Of a stretch of 38,964 bases of DNA, positions 15,982 through 24,930 are shown one piece after another. The number at the start of each line of letters is the position of its first letter. Position 1 is the stretch's first letter. The notes below the pieces were generated by a model. It saw only the letters and a list, made by a program, of their open reading frames with translations. It was not told the origin of the DNA and searched no databases. The position numbers and the translations under genes are program-made. This stretch comes from an uncultured Johnsonella sp. GTDB taxonomy: Bacteria > Bacillota > Clostridia > Lachnospirales > Lachnospiraceae. The stretch covers positions 1 through 38,964 of the forward strand of contig CALBCM010000038.1 of the NCBI GenBank assembly GCA_937927235.1. Direction: 5' to 3'.

Positions 15982-17325
15982 ATGTTTCATAAAATACTTA
16001 TAGCAAATCGTGGTGAGATAGCAGTTCGTATTATAAGAGCATGCAGGCAGATGGGCATAAAAAGTGTTGCAGTTTTTTCGGAAGCAGATAGAGAAAGCCT
16101 GCATGCAATGCTTGCAGATGAGGCTTTATGCATAGGACCTGCTGCCTCTTATAAGAGTTATCTTGATATAGAGAGGATATTAAGTGCAGCAGAAGCGACA
16201 GGTGCAGATGCAATACACCCCGGCTTCGGATTTTTATCTGAAAATGCAGCCTTTGCCAAGTACTGTAAAGAATGCAATATAAAATTTATAGGTCCCGACA
16301 GCGAAATTATAAGCCGAATGGGAGATAAAGCGGCAGCCAGAGACAGTATGAAAAAAGCCGGAATTCCGGTAATACCCGGAGGAAACGGGATAGTTAAGGA
16401 AATTGACGAAGCCCTTTTAGAGGCTAAAGAGATAGGCTATCCCGTGATGATAAAGGCGGCACTTGGCGGCGGCGGCAAGGGAATGAGAATTGCAGCTTCA
16501 GAGGAGGATTTTACCGAGAATTTCTTAAATGCAAAAAGAGAAGCTTTAAACGGTTTTTCAGATGATTCAATGTATATAGAAAAGTATATTGAAAAACCTA
16601 GACATATTGAGGTGCAGATTCTGGCAGATGAATATGGAAATATAATTCATCTTGGAGAGAGAGACTGCTCAATACAGAGAAGACATCAGAAGGTTCTTGA
16701 AGAATCTCCATCAGCGGCGATAGATGATGAGTTGAGGAAGCGTATAGGTGAAGCTGCTGTTAGGGCTGCAAAAGCCTGTGGATATGTCAATGCCGGAACT
16801 ATTGAATTTCTGCTGGATAAGAATAAAAATTTTTATTTTATGGAAATGAATACCAGGATACAGGTGGAGCATCCTGTAACTGAGATGGTGACGGGAATTG
16901 ATATAGTGAAAGAGCAAATAAGGATTGCGGCAGGTATGGAGCTTAGATTTAAACAGGAGGATGTAAAAATCAGAGGACATGCGATTGAATGCAGAATAAA
17001 TGCAGAAAATCCTGAAAAAAACTTCATGCCTTCACCCGGTAAAATCACCAATCTTCATATTCCCGGAGGCAATGGAATCAGGATAGATACTCATATTTAC
17101 AATGGCTACACGGTTCCGCCTAATTATGATTCCATGCTTTTAAAGCTTATAGTACATGGTGATGACAGACAGGAAGCGATTGAAAAGATGACAAGTGCAC
17201 TTGGAGAAATGGTTATTGAGGGACCTGATACGAATATTGATTTTGAATATGATATTATTAATCATAAGGTATATCAAAGCGGAGATATAGATACCGGATT
17301 TATAGATAAGTATATGAGGACCTAG
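15982..17325 (+). CDS. accC: biotin carboxylase subunit of acetyl-CoA carboxylase
   Basis: A 447-residue ATP-grasp enzyme carboxylating biotin on AccB. The N-terminal ILIANRGEIAVRIIRAC is at about 5-21. The ATP-binding Gly-rich loop is KAALGGGGKGMR (about 157-168), and the catalytic segment is EMNTRIQVEHPVTEM (about 287-301). Residues near the C-terminus (YDSMLLKLIVHG) match the family. Length is normal (about 449 in E. coli). The SD is weak. Its position between fabZ and accDA fits the operon's carboxylase module. Confidence 0.96.
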   Translation: MFHKILIANRGEIAVRIIRACRQMGIKSVAVFSEADRESLHAMLADEALCIGPAASYKSYLDIERILSAAEATGADAIHPGFGFLSENAAFAKYCKECNIKFIGPDSEIISRMGDKAAARDSMKKAGIPVIPGGNGIVKEIDEALLEAKEIGYPVMIKAALGGGGKGMRIAASEEDFTENFLNAKREALNGFSDDSMYIEKYIEKPRHIEVQILADEYGNIIHLGERDCSIQRRHQKVLEESPSAAIDDELRKRIGEAAVRAAKACGYVNAGTIEFLLDKNKNFYFMEMNTRIQVEHPVTEMVTGIDIVKEQIRIAAGMELRFKQEDVKIRGHAIECRINAENPEKNFMPSPGKITNLHIPGGNGIRIDTHIYNGYTVPPNYDSMLLKLIVHGDDRQEAIEKMTSALGEMVIEGPDTNIDFEYDIINHKVYQSGDIDTGFIDKYMRT

Positions 17326-17354
17326 TTTTATAAGAATGCAGGAGGTAATAGCTT

Positions 17355-19085
17355 ATGTTCAGGTCAATGTTTAAAAAAACTTACACAAGGCTGGGTGACG
17401 GAGGCAGTGATGAGCAGGTAAAAAGCAAGGTTCCTGAGGGCATGTGGAGAAAGTGCAGCAAATGCCTGTCACCTGTGTATGCTGAGAGTGTGAGAAATAA
17501 CTGCTATGTATGCCCTAAATGCGGGGGATATTTTAGGGTCCATGCTTACAGGCGCATAGAAATGATATGTGACAGTGGCAGTTTTGAGGAGTGGAATGCA
17601 AAGCTGCCAATTTCTAATCCCTTAGATTTTCCGGGTTATGAAGAAAAGCTTAGTGAAGCAAAGGCTAAATCAAGGCTTGATGAAGCGGTAGTGACGGGAA
17701 AAGCAAAAATAGAGGGGCTTCCTGTAGTAATAGCTTCCTGTGATGCCAGATTTTTAATGAGCTCCATGGGTCATAATGTGGGAGAAAAAATTACTTATGC
17801 TATAGAGAGAGCTGCTGAGGAAAAGCTGCCGGTGATAATATATTCCTGTTCAGGAGGTGCAAGGATGCAGGAGGGAATAGTTTCACTTATGCAGATGGCA
17901 AAAACTTCTGCTGCCATAAAAAAGCTGCACGAAGCTGGACAGTTATATATAAGCTTTCTTACAGACCCTACAACCGGCGGAGTTACCGCTTCGTTTGCTA
18001 TGCTTGGCGACATAATACTGGCGGAGCCTAAGGCGCTGATAGGCTTTGCAGGTCCCAGAGTAATTGCTCAGACTATAGGAGAAAAGCTGCCGGAGGGATT
18101 TCAGCGAGCTGAATTTTTGCTTGAGCATGGTTTTATAGATGCAATAATTGAAAGAAAAGACCAAAAAGCAGTGCTTGCCAAAATCTTAAGGGCATGTACA
18201 AAAACGACTAAGACTGGCAGACTGCAAAAGGAATATAAATATAAAAATCCTTTGACTAAAATAAATAACAGGTATAAGCTGAAGCTTGGCAAAAATAAAG
18301 CTGATAAAAGTGCTTGGGACAGTGTGCTGATTTCCAGAAGGAAGGACAGGCTTACAGCCGTGGATTATATAGATGCCATATTTGAAGATTTTTTTGAACT
18401 GCATGGTGACAGATATTTCGCAGATGATAAGGCGGTAATAGGAGGCATAGCGTTTTTTAATGAATTTCCAGTAATAGTGCTGGGACAGCAAAAGGGAAAA
18501 AATCTGAAAGAAAATAAATTGAGAAACTTCGGTATGCCCTCCCCCGAGGGATATAGAAAGGCTCTCAGGCTTATGAAGCTTGCTGAAAGCTTTGATCTGC
18601 CTGTGCTCTGCTTTGTTGATACCCCCGGAGCCTTTTGCGGAATTGAAGCGGAGGAAAGAGGACAGGGAGAAGCTATCGCACGATGCCTTTGTGAGATTAG
18701 CAATTTAAAGACTCCTGTGCTTTCCATAGTGATAGGTGAGGGAGGCAGCGGAGGAGCACTTGCTATGGCAGTAGCCAATGAAGTCTGGATTCTGGAGCAT
18801 GCGGTTTATTCCATACTTTCACCTGAGGGGTTTGCCTCAATACTTTATAAAGATGCTTCTAAATGTAAAGAAGCTGCACAGGATATGAAGATAACCTCGG
18901 GAGAGCTTTTAAATCTTGGTATAGTAGAAAGAATTATACCTGAAAGAAAGCCTGCCTGCAGCGATAATATAGATGAAATGAGCGCATATATGAGCAGCAA
19001 AATTGAAAAATGGCTCAATAAATATTGTGCTATGTCAAAAGAGGATTTAGTAAAGCAAAGATATGAAAGATATAGGAAATTTTAA
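17355..19085 (+). CDS. accDA: fused acetyl-CoA carboxylase carboxyltransferase beta-alpha (AccD-AccA)
   Basis: One 576-residue chain contains both carboxyltransferase halves that move CO2 from carboxybiotin to acetyl-CoA. The AccD part (about 1-285) begins with a zinc ribbon, C34/C37/C53/C56 (C-x2-C-x15-C-x2-C), then PVVIASCDARFLMSSMG and YSCSGGARMQEG. After a basic linker, the AccA part (about 297-576) has ISRRKDRLTAVDYI, FELHGDRYFADD, FVDTPGAFCGIEAEERGQGE and GEGGSGGALAMA. The reading frame is continuous with no internal stop, so this is a true gene fusion; E. coli has two separate proteins. SD GGAGG precedes ATG 17355. Confidence 0.95.
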   Translation: MFRSMFKKTYTRLGDGGSDEQVKSKVPEGMWRKCSKCLSPVYAESVRNNCYVCPKCGGYFRVHAYRRIEMICDSGSFEEWNAKLPISNPLDFPGYEEKLSEAKAKSRLDEAVVTGKAKIEGLPVVIASCDARFLMSSMGHNVGEKITYAIERAAEEKLPVIIYSCSGGARMQEGIVSLMQMAKTSAAIKKLHEAGQLYISFLTDPTTGGVTASFAMLGDIILAEPKALIGFAGPRVIAQTIGEKLPEGFQRAEFLLEHGFIDAIIERKDQKAVLAKILRACTKTTKTGRLQKEYKYKNPLTKINNRYKLKLGKNKADKSAWDSVLISRRKDRLTAVDYIDAIFEDFFELHGDRYFADDKAVIGGIAFFNEFPVIVLGQQKGKNLKENKLRNFGMPSPEGYRKALRLMKLAESFDLPVLCFVDTPGAFCGIEAEERGQGEAIARCLCEISNLKTPVLSIVIGEGGSGGALAMAVANEVWILEHAVYSILSPEGFASILYKDASKCKEAAQDMKITSGELLNLGIVERIIPERKPACSDNIDEMSAYMSSKIEKWLNKYCAMSKEDLVKQRYERYRKF

Positions 19086-19105
19086 TTTAACAATGAGGAA
19101 GATCA

Positions 19106-20254
19106 ATGCAGGCTGCACAACTTATAATAGGAGATGTTGAAGTTGAAAAACCTATAATTCAAGGTGGTATGGGAGTAGGCATAAGTCTTTCAAATCTTGC
19201 AGGAAACGTTGCCGCCTGCGGCGGTATAGGGCTTATTTCCACCGCACAGATAGGCTTTAAAGAAGAAATTTTTAATAAAAAACCACACGAAGCAAATCTT
19301 CTTGCAATAGCTTCAGAGCTTAAAAGGGCGAATGAGATAGCACAGGGCAGAGGACTTATAGGCTGCAATATAATGGTTGCTACTAAGGGCTATGAGGACT
19401 ATGTAAGAGCTTCAGTCGCACATGGCGCTGAGGTTATAGTGTCAGGAGCAGGGCTTGCACTTGATTTGCCCGCACTTATACTTGAGGGTATGACTTTAAG
19501 AAAGGGCCTGCCTTCTGGCGAGTTTTTCTCTAAGGATAAAAATACGGTAACAAAGTATGCTCCTATAGTTTCAAGTGTAAAATCAGTTAATGTTATCCTG
19601 AAATTATGGGACAGAAAGTATAAACGGACGGCGGATTTTATAGTAGTTGAGGGACCTCTTGCCGGAGGTCATCTCGGTTTTTCAGTGCCGGAGCTTGGTG
19701 ATATGGGTTCAGATACCGAGCAGGTATCAAAAACCTATAAGAGAGAGCTTTATGACAGGGAAATAATTGGTATTATAAATTCTGTAAAAGTGTTTGAAAA
19801 AAAATATAATAAAAAAATACCGGTAATTTCAGCCGGAGGTATTTATTCCCATCAAGATTTTAAGCATGTCTTAAGCTTAGGAGCATCAGGTGTGCAGCTC
19901 GGTACCAGATTTGTTACTACTTTTGAGTGTGACGCTCCCCTAAGCTATAAAAATACTTATATCAATGCCAAAGAGGAAGATATTGTGATTACTAAAAGTC
20001 CTGTAGGTATGCCCGGCAGAGCTATAAAAAATAGCTTTCTTGAAAAACTTAAAGAGGGAAGAATCCCTGTTAAACACTGCCATAATTGTCTGACAAAATG
20101 CGACAAGGTAAGTATTCCTTATTGCATTACTGAGGCTTTGATTGCTGCCGCTTATGGAGATATAGAAAATGCTCTGCTGTTTGCTGGTGCAAATGCCTGG
20201 CGTTCCGATAAAATTGAAAGTGTTAAAGAGGTTTTTGATGATTTACTGAAATAA
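19106..20254 (+). CDS. second FabK/nitronate monooxygenase-like flavoprotein with C-terminal Cys motif
   Basis: A 382-residue FMN TIM-barrel protein of the NPD/FabK family. It has IIQGGMGVGISLSNLAGNVA near the N-terminus, GPLAGGHLGF in the catalytic-His region, and ISAGGIYSHQDF with QLGTRFVTT at the FMN phosphate site. It is about 70 residues longer than fabK in this operon. The C-terminus carries C325-x2-C328-x3-C332-x7-C340, a spacing suggestive of metal or Fe-S binding. It sits 20 bp after accDA with SD GAGG. It could be a nitronate monooxygenase, an alternative enoyl reductase, or a lipid-related oxidoreductase; the substrate is unknown. Confidence 0.82.
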   Translation: MQAAQLIIGDVEVEKPIIQGGMGVGISLSNLAGNVAACGGIGLISTAQIGFKEEIFNKKPHEANLLAIASELKRANEIAQGRGLIGCNIMVATKGYEDYVRASVAHGAEVIVSGAGLALDLPALILEGMTLRKGLPSGEFFSKDKNTVTKYAPIVSSVKSVNVILKLWDRKYKRTADFIVVEGPLAGGHLGFSVPELGDMGSDTEQVSKTYKRELYDREIIGIINSVKVFEKKYNKKIPVISAGGIYSHQDFKHVLSLGASGVQLGTRFVTTFECDAPLSYKNTYINAKEEDIVITKSPVGMPGRAIKNSFLEKLKEGRIPVKHCHNCLTKCDKVSIPYCITEALIAAAYGDIENALLFAGANAWRSDKIESVKEVFDDLLK

Positions 20255-20299
20255 AATCGGCTGTCCCGAAAGCTCTCAGCTTTGGGACAGCCGATTTTT
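20255..20299. terminator. bidirectional terminator at the end of the fab operon
   Basis: AATCGGCTGTCCCGAAAGCT (from 20255/20256) pairs with AGCTTTGGGACAGCCGATT (20278-20296) around the 3-nt loop CTC, with a near-perfect stem of about 20 bp. T5 follows (20295-20299), and an A-run on the left serves the minus strand. It lies between the convergent fab operon and the minus-strand exonuclease gene. Confidence 0.93.
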
Positions 20300-20327
20300 C
20301 TATTATTAAAAAATCTAAGTAAATTTA

Positions 20328-21344
20328 CTATTCAGATTGAACAGAGGGAGTCAGCAGAGCAGGATTGTGATGTCTGGCTCGTTTTTTCCTAAGCTCTGCT
20401 TTTCGCCTTCTAATATCTTCTGCAGCCTCAGAATTTATTATTTTTACGGTTTTAACTATAAAATAACCCTCATTTACTGACTTAATCCTTATCTTTCCTT
20501 TCACATAACCATGTTCAGGACAAGCTGCAAGGCAGTAATAATGCTTTTGATTTGAAGTAAACCACCTGATTTTTTTATGGAGCCTACGCTTACATTTATA
20601 GCATACCATATCATTAACCGTTTTATCCGACAAAGCTGTATCTTTTGAAGAAAAAGCTCTGGAAATATATTTGGAATAATCCGGAAATACCAGATAAACT
20701 TCACTTTCTTTATCAGGCGGAACGGTAAAATAGTCAACGGATATATAGTCTTTTACTGAATTAAAATCCATCGTCTGCATAATTCTTACCGTGTAGCAGG
20801 CATCGTCAAGAGCATGATGAAAGGGCAATTCAACTGCTATTTTAAGCTCCTCTACAGCTCTGCCAAGAGGAGGCCTGTCAGAGGTATTCTTACAATAAAG
20901 TTTGTAATACAGTTTTTGTATATCATAGAATAAAAGAGGAAACTGCAATTTAAAATCTATATTATGATACCTCATATTTTTCTGAAGCTCAGTAAGATCC
21001 ATATCTCCCCAAGTGCAGATTATATAGTTATTATCAGTATTTATACCGTTTTTATCTTTACGGCACCAGTCAAAAAATTCCAGACAGGCATCCTTAAAGG
21101 GCTCACCATTTTTTTTGAGTTCTTTTATAGTTTTATTTATTATTTCATAAACCTTAGAATGTATTCTATTATAGACTACAGGCTTAATAATGCGTGAAAA
21201 TCGGTCTATGACTTGAAAATCTGAATCAAGCTTTACTGCACCTATTTCTATAATTTCAAACGGAAAACCGGGAATAGCCTTTGCTTTTCCATCAGGATTT
21301 TGATTCCATTCAAGGTCAAGAACTATATATGTATCTATATTCAT
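20328..21344 (-). CDS. DEDDh-family 3'-5' exonuclease with Cys-rich C-terminus
   Basis: A 338-residue protein. Residues about 1-195 are an exonuclease RNase T/DnaQ-like domain: D10 and E12 in VLDLEWN, an Asp in TWGDMDL (D114), and H176-x4-D181 in HHALDDA. A spacer precedes C248-x2-C251-x19-C271-x3-C275 (about 246-281), a zinc-finger-like tail, and a basic C-terminus rich in Arg/Lys. A role in RNA or DNA 3'-end trimming is likely; the substrate is not known. The ATG at 21344 lies 10 bp after the carboxypeptidase stop with no evident SD, so coupling is plausible. It is the last gene of the minus-strand group. Confidence 0.85.
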   Translation of the reverse strand: MNIDTYIVLDLEWNQNPDGKAKAIPGFPFEIIEIGAVKLDSDFQVIDRFSRIIKPVVYNRIHSKVYEIINKTIKELKKNGEPFKDACLEFFDWCRKDKNGINTDNNYIICTWGDMDLTELQKNMRYHNIDFKLQFPLLFYDIQKLYYKLYCKNTSDRPPLGRAVEELKIAVELPFHHALDDACYTVRIMQTMDFNSVKDYISVDYFTVPPDKESEVYLVFPDYSKYISRAFSSKDTALSDKTVNDMVCYKCKRRLHKKIRWFTSNQKHYYCLAACPEHGYVKGKIRIKSVNEGYFIVKTVKIINSEAAEDIRRRKAELRKKRARHHNPALLTPSVQSE

Positions 21345-21354
21345 AATGAATTAT

Positions 21355-22893
21355 TTAATTTTTATCGCTTTCCTCATTTTCATTATTATTAAAGCTGCCA
21401 TTATCATTTTTATCAGAATGAGGTTTATTCAGACTATTTTCTTTTTTGCGGGACCTTCTGTTATTTAAAGCCTCTCGGCGTTTTTTTCTCATATTCTGGA
21501 GTTCTTCAAACTCCTTTCTTTCTCTGAAATTAAAATATAAGGCAGTTAGAAAATATGCTAAAACCATGACTGATATTACGACTGCAATGATTATAATTTG
21601 ACTTAAATGAGATTTTATCCAGCTTTGCAGCTCCTGCATATTTGAAAAACTGTCTTTTGATTCATCTGTGGCTGGACTGGTTTCATTACTGTCATTGCTG
21701 CTTTTTGATGCTGCCTCATTTTTAGCTGAAGCTTTTTCAGGAAGCTCATTTCCAAGTGCGTCCTTTCCCTCAGATGTTACTGATTTTATAAAGGTATAGC
21801 CTACTTGCCTGTCGCCATAGCTGTAGCTTATTTTGGCAAGTGCTTCTTCCTTTTCAGCCTTGTTTAGTTTGTAGCTTATTTTATAGGAAACCTCTGAAAT
21901 ATCGGCATTTCTGGGCAAAGTAATAAAGCTTCTTTTGTCGGCAGCGATATAGGCAAGCTGACCGCTGTTTCCAAGAATATCCAGGTTATCATAAATATTT
22001 AAATCAATTAAGTCGCTTTTTAACACATCTATATTTTTAAAATATTTAAAGCCAAACTCCATAAGCCGCCTTGTGTCTGTGTAATGTGTCTGATGTCCAT
22101 TTAATACTACAGCTATAAGTCTTTGATTCCCTCTTTTTGCATAAGTGACCAGTGTATTGCCGGCAAGGCTTGTATAGCCTGTTTTCCCGGCCAGGGCATA
22201 TTCATAGTAGCTTTCATGCTGTTTTTTGAGCATACCGTGATGAGTGGTTATTTCCTGACCCTCAGGATAATTTTTTGATGGCGGAAGCTTATAGCTGTAA
22301 GCCGAATCAATCTCCAGAAGTATCGGGTCCTTAAAGGCTGCTTGTGATATAAGTGCAAAATCGTAAGCAGTAGTATAATGATTCTCATTATTTAAGCCGC
22401 TTGGGTTTGCGAAGTGAGATTGCTGACATCCAAGTGATTCGGCTTTTTGGTTCATAAGCTCACAGAATTTTTCTATACTTCCGGAGCAGTGCTCAGCAAG
22501 TGCATTTGCTGCCTCATTTGCTGATTTTAAAAGCATTGCGTAAAGAAGATCTCTGACAGTTGCTTTATCACCTTCATCATAACCTGCATTTGATGAGCCT
22601 GATTCAACATTATGTACCGCATTATGTGAAAATGTAACTTCATCATCAAGATCACAGTTTTCTATTATCACAAGTGCTGTGAGAAGCTTTGTTATACTTG
22701 CAGGATAATATTGCTCATTTATATTTTTTCCATAAAGTACAGTTCCGGAATCAGCGTCGATAACTATACCACTATCAGATTCTATGGAAACTGAATCAGG
22801 CCATGCGGCTTCTGCCATAGTTATAAATCTAAGCGGCAGGGAAAGTGAAATGATTAATATTATGCCCGATATTGAATATATTATTTTTTTCAT
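21355..22893 (-). CDS. D-alanyl-D-alanine carboxypeptidase (low-molecular-mass PBP)
   Basis: A 512-residue exported serine peptidase of the S11 (DacA/DacF) family, trimming peptidoglycan pentapeptides. The signal peptide is at about 1-29, ending near MAEA. The catalytic motifs are S66-x-x-K69 (SITK), S124-A-N126 and K237-T-G239. The C-terminal part has a beta-rich domain, a Ser/Asn-rich linker, a TM helix at about 431-453 (AVVISVMVLAYFLTALYF), and a basic cytoplasmic tail. Typical DacF ends in an amphipathic anchor; a full C-terminal TM with a charged tail is a variant. ATG 22893 follows AAGGA; the TTG one codon earlier is discounted. Confidence 0.93.
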   Translation of the reverse strand: MKKIIYSISGIILIISLSLPLRFITMAEAAWPDSVSIESDSGIVIDADSGTVLYGKNINEQYYPASITKLLTALVIIENCDLDDEVTFSHNAVHNVESGSSNAGYDEGDKATVRDLLYAMLLKSANEAANALAEHCSGSIEKFCELMNQKAESLGCQQSHFANPSGLNNENHYTTAYDFALISQAAFKDPILLEIDSAYSYKLPPSKNYPEGQEITTHHGMLKKQHESYYEYALAGKTGYTSLAGNTLVTYAKRGNQRLIAVVLNGHQTHYTDTRRLMEFGFKYFKNIDVLKSDLIDLNIYDNLDILGNSGQLAYIAADKRSFITLPRNADISEVSYKISYKLNKAEKEEALAKISYSYGDRQVGYTFIKSVTSEGKDALGNELPEKASAKNEAASKSSNDSNETSPATDESKDSFSNMQELQSWIKSHLSQIIIIAVVISVMVLAYFLTALYFNFRERKEFEELQNMRKKRREALNNRRSRKKENSLNKPHSDKNDNGSFNNNENEESDKN

Positions 22894-22956
22894 CAATTAT
22901 TCCTTTATCTATGAGATAAATACTGATTAACTCATTTTAAATCATATTTATTAGTG

Positions 22957-23643
22957 CTACTTGTATTTACGCCGCAGCAAAATAGCGGAAACTATTACAG
23001 CAGCGGCAAAAACTGCATAAATTATTGCAATATTTCTTGCAGTTTCAAAAAAGAAGCCTTCAGGTACTATATTTATAAGGTTATCGGTCGCAGGGTCAAG
23101 AATCCATAAATCATTATTAAAAAATATCTGATGAAATACTATAAAGTATTTTGAAAAATTACTTGCAATTATTCCTCCTAGGCATATAAACAGGGCGAAA
23201 AATATGCCTGAGCCTATCAGGAGGCTTCTAGGCAGGATTTTTTTCAGACTGCCTCCTGATAATTTTATAACTGTAAGTATTAGTATACAGCTTATTAAAA
23301 GTATACGCCTTAGATAAATTGCAGCGATAAAAAGGTTTCTTACATCCTTCATGTGAGCTGCCTCTTTTTCATTAAAAAATAATACATCAGGGCGTCCCTT
23401 TATCGTAGCGGAAATATCTGAGAGCTTTTCTCTTTTTCCTCTCAAATAATCCATCATCTCATTACTTATTCTTAAAAGCTCATCCATATTCATTCCAACT
23501 TTTTCATTTGATGAATATTTAGTATATTCATATCTGTAATATCCGGGAATATAGTAGGCAACCACTTCTACTGAGCTTATTAAGAGTATAATCATAAGTG
23601 AAAAAGTAAAAATTATTCCTAGAATATTTCGTAAAATACTCAT
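22957..23643 (-). CDS. DUF1461 (TIGR01906) integral membrane protein
   Basis: A 228-residue protein with four predicted membrane segments: about 5-27, 105-127, 140-165 and 203-222. The extracytoplasmic-loop motifs FFNEKEAAHMKDVR and FHQIFFNNDLWILDPATD with IVPEGFF are characteristic of the TIGR01906 family. Its function is not known. SD AGAGGAAA precedes ATG 23643. It lies between the SH3 membrane protein and the carboxypeptidase on the same strand, with about 60 bp to the latter, so it may share an envelope role. That is inference from position only. Confidence 0.85.
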   Translation of the reverse strand: MSILRNILGIIFTFSLMIILLISSVEVVAYYIPGYYRYEYTKYSSNEKVGMNMDELLRISNEMMDYLRGKREKLSDISATIKGRPDVLFFNEKEAAHMKDVRNLFIAAIYLRRILLISCILILTVIKLSGGSLKKILPRSLLIGSGIFFALFICLGGIIASNFSKYFIVFHQIFFNNDLWILDPATDNLINIVPEGFFFETARNIAIIYAVFAAAVIVSAILLRRKYK

Positions 23644-23719
23644 ATTTTCCTCTTAACGGCACTCTTAAAAAATAATTATCAGTTTTTTTAAGTCTTGTCG
23701 TCCTTATCTCTAAAATCAA

Positions 23720-23774
23720 GAATATGCTCAAAAATCTGGATTTTAATAGGTCTATCCACAATTTGAGCATATTC
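23720..23774. repeat. long imperfect inverted repeat upstream of the DUF1461 gene
   Basis: GAATATGCTCAAA (23720-23732) is repeated in exact reverse complement at 23762-23774. Inner arms (AATCTGGAT against ATCCACAA) extend the stem to about 20 bp with mismatches around a 12-nt loop. There is no clear T-run on either strand. It could be an mRNA structure, a processing site or an operator for the DUF1461 gene. Confidence 0.55.
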
Positions 23775-23785
23775 CAAGCTGGCTT

Positions 23786-23817
23786 AATGTCTGATTAAAT
23801 GCCCTTATTCAGACATT
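23786..23817 (-). terminator. hairpin just after the DUF4145/SH3 gene, probable terminator
   Basis: AATGTCTGATTAA (23786-23798) and TTATTCAGACATT (23805-23817) form a 13-bp stem with one T-T mismatch and loop ATGCCC. It begins about 10 bp past the stop of the minus-strand gene. It lacks a U-run, so its efficiency as an intrinsic terminator is doubtful. Confidence 0.5.
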
Positions 23818-23826
23818 TTAGCAGCC

Positions 23827-24735
23827 TTATTCAGTTGTCAGGTACTGGCTGGCTACATATACCTGTCTATTATTATAATTTATAACAGCCCATTCACTGT
23901 CGTGCGCTCTGACATAATCAACTGAGGTGCCGGCAGGCAGTACAGTGATTACTTCTCCTGTAGTGCTCGGAGTTGCGCGTACACGAAGTGAACTGCTTGT
24001 TTTGTATTTCAGTGTCGATGCCGCACTCGAAGAAGCCGCAGTAGCTGGAACTGCAGTTGTAGTTGGAACAGGAGCTGTCGTAGGTATTATGGCTGCACTG
24101 CTTGGGGTAGCTATGCTGACCGATGCGGATGAGGTTTTTTGATCTTCTGCGCTCTTTGAGCATGCTCTGACTACAAGGATAAGTACAATAAGAAGAAGCA
24201 CAGGGGCAGCTATTTTAATAATAGTTTCTGTAGGTATGCCTATACCTTCCGCTTTTTTTGGAGTCTTATGTTTTGCAGCGTTCTGGTGATTACGTGCCGT
24301 ATTTTTTGAGGAAGCTGTATTTTTGGCAGGGGCTTTGGAAGCTCCTCTTGAGATAGTCCGTCCGGTTCTTCTTCGGGGAGCCTGGTCATTGGAAAAAGCA
24401 AATACCTCCTGGCTTAATAAGGTATGAGCAATATGTGCATTATAAGCATTGTTATCATTATCACGAATTGCCTTATCACCTATTATCCTTATTTTCTGAT
24501 AATTATCACAGGTGTTTTTAGATATAATTCCCTGACGATATAACTCATCGATTATATCGCTTAAATTGCTTGTTTCAAGGCTCTGATTCTGTGTCAGGCA
24601 TTGTATCATAAAGTCAAGCGTGTCGCGTGACATTATCATTGACTGATTGTATTGCTTTTGCCCCATTAAACGTTCAGCCTCTCGAACGCCTGCCTGTATC
24701 TGTGTCCAGGCATTCATTGAATCCGAGTTTGACAT
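23827..24735 (-). CDS. membrane protein: DUF4145-like head, TM helix, extracellular SH3 domain
   Basis: A 302-residue protein. Residues about 5-110 are helical and resemble DUF4145/HEPN-like domains (AERLMGQKQYNQSMIMSRDTL; IRIIGDKAIRDNDNNAYNA). The usual His of the G-N-x-A-x-H pattern is Arg here, and no Rx4-6H RNase motif is seen. A basic Ala/Asn/Lys-rich linker leads to one TM helix (about 172-192). A Ser/Thr/Ala/Pro spacer and a C-terminal bacterial SH3 domain (about 243-302; SLRVRATPSTTGEVITVLPAG, WAVINYNNRQVYVASQYL) follow. Predicted topology is cytoplasmic head and wall-facing SH3. Start ATG 24735 follows GGAGGG. Function is unknown. Confidence 0.8.
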   Translation of the reverse strand: MSNSDSMNAWTQIQAGVREAERLMGQKQYNQSMIMSRDTLDFMIQCLTQNQSLETSNLSDIIDELYRQGIISKNTCDNYQKIRIIGDKAIRDNDNNAYNAHIAHTLLSQEVFAFSNDQAPRRRTGRTISRGASKAPAKNTASSKNTARNHQNAAKHKTPKKAEGIGIPTETIIKIAAPVLLLIVLILVVRACSKSAEDQKTSSASVSIATPSSAAIIPTTAPVPTTTAVPATAASSSAASTLKYKTSSSLRVRATPSTTGEVITVLPAGTSVDYVRAHDSEWAVINYNNRQVYVASQYLTTE

Positions 24736-24930
24736 ATAAGCATTCCCTCCTAAATAATAAATTACTGTTATTATACTAAATATTTATTATTTTTGCACGT
24801 TTTTTTTATTTATTGTAAATAATTATGATATTTATAGTAAGTAACGCAGGGAAAAATACGCCTCTGATATAATAATATTATTGGAAAAGCACAGCACAGG
24901 CTGTCACTAAAAAAACATATTATATATTTT

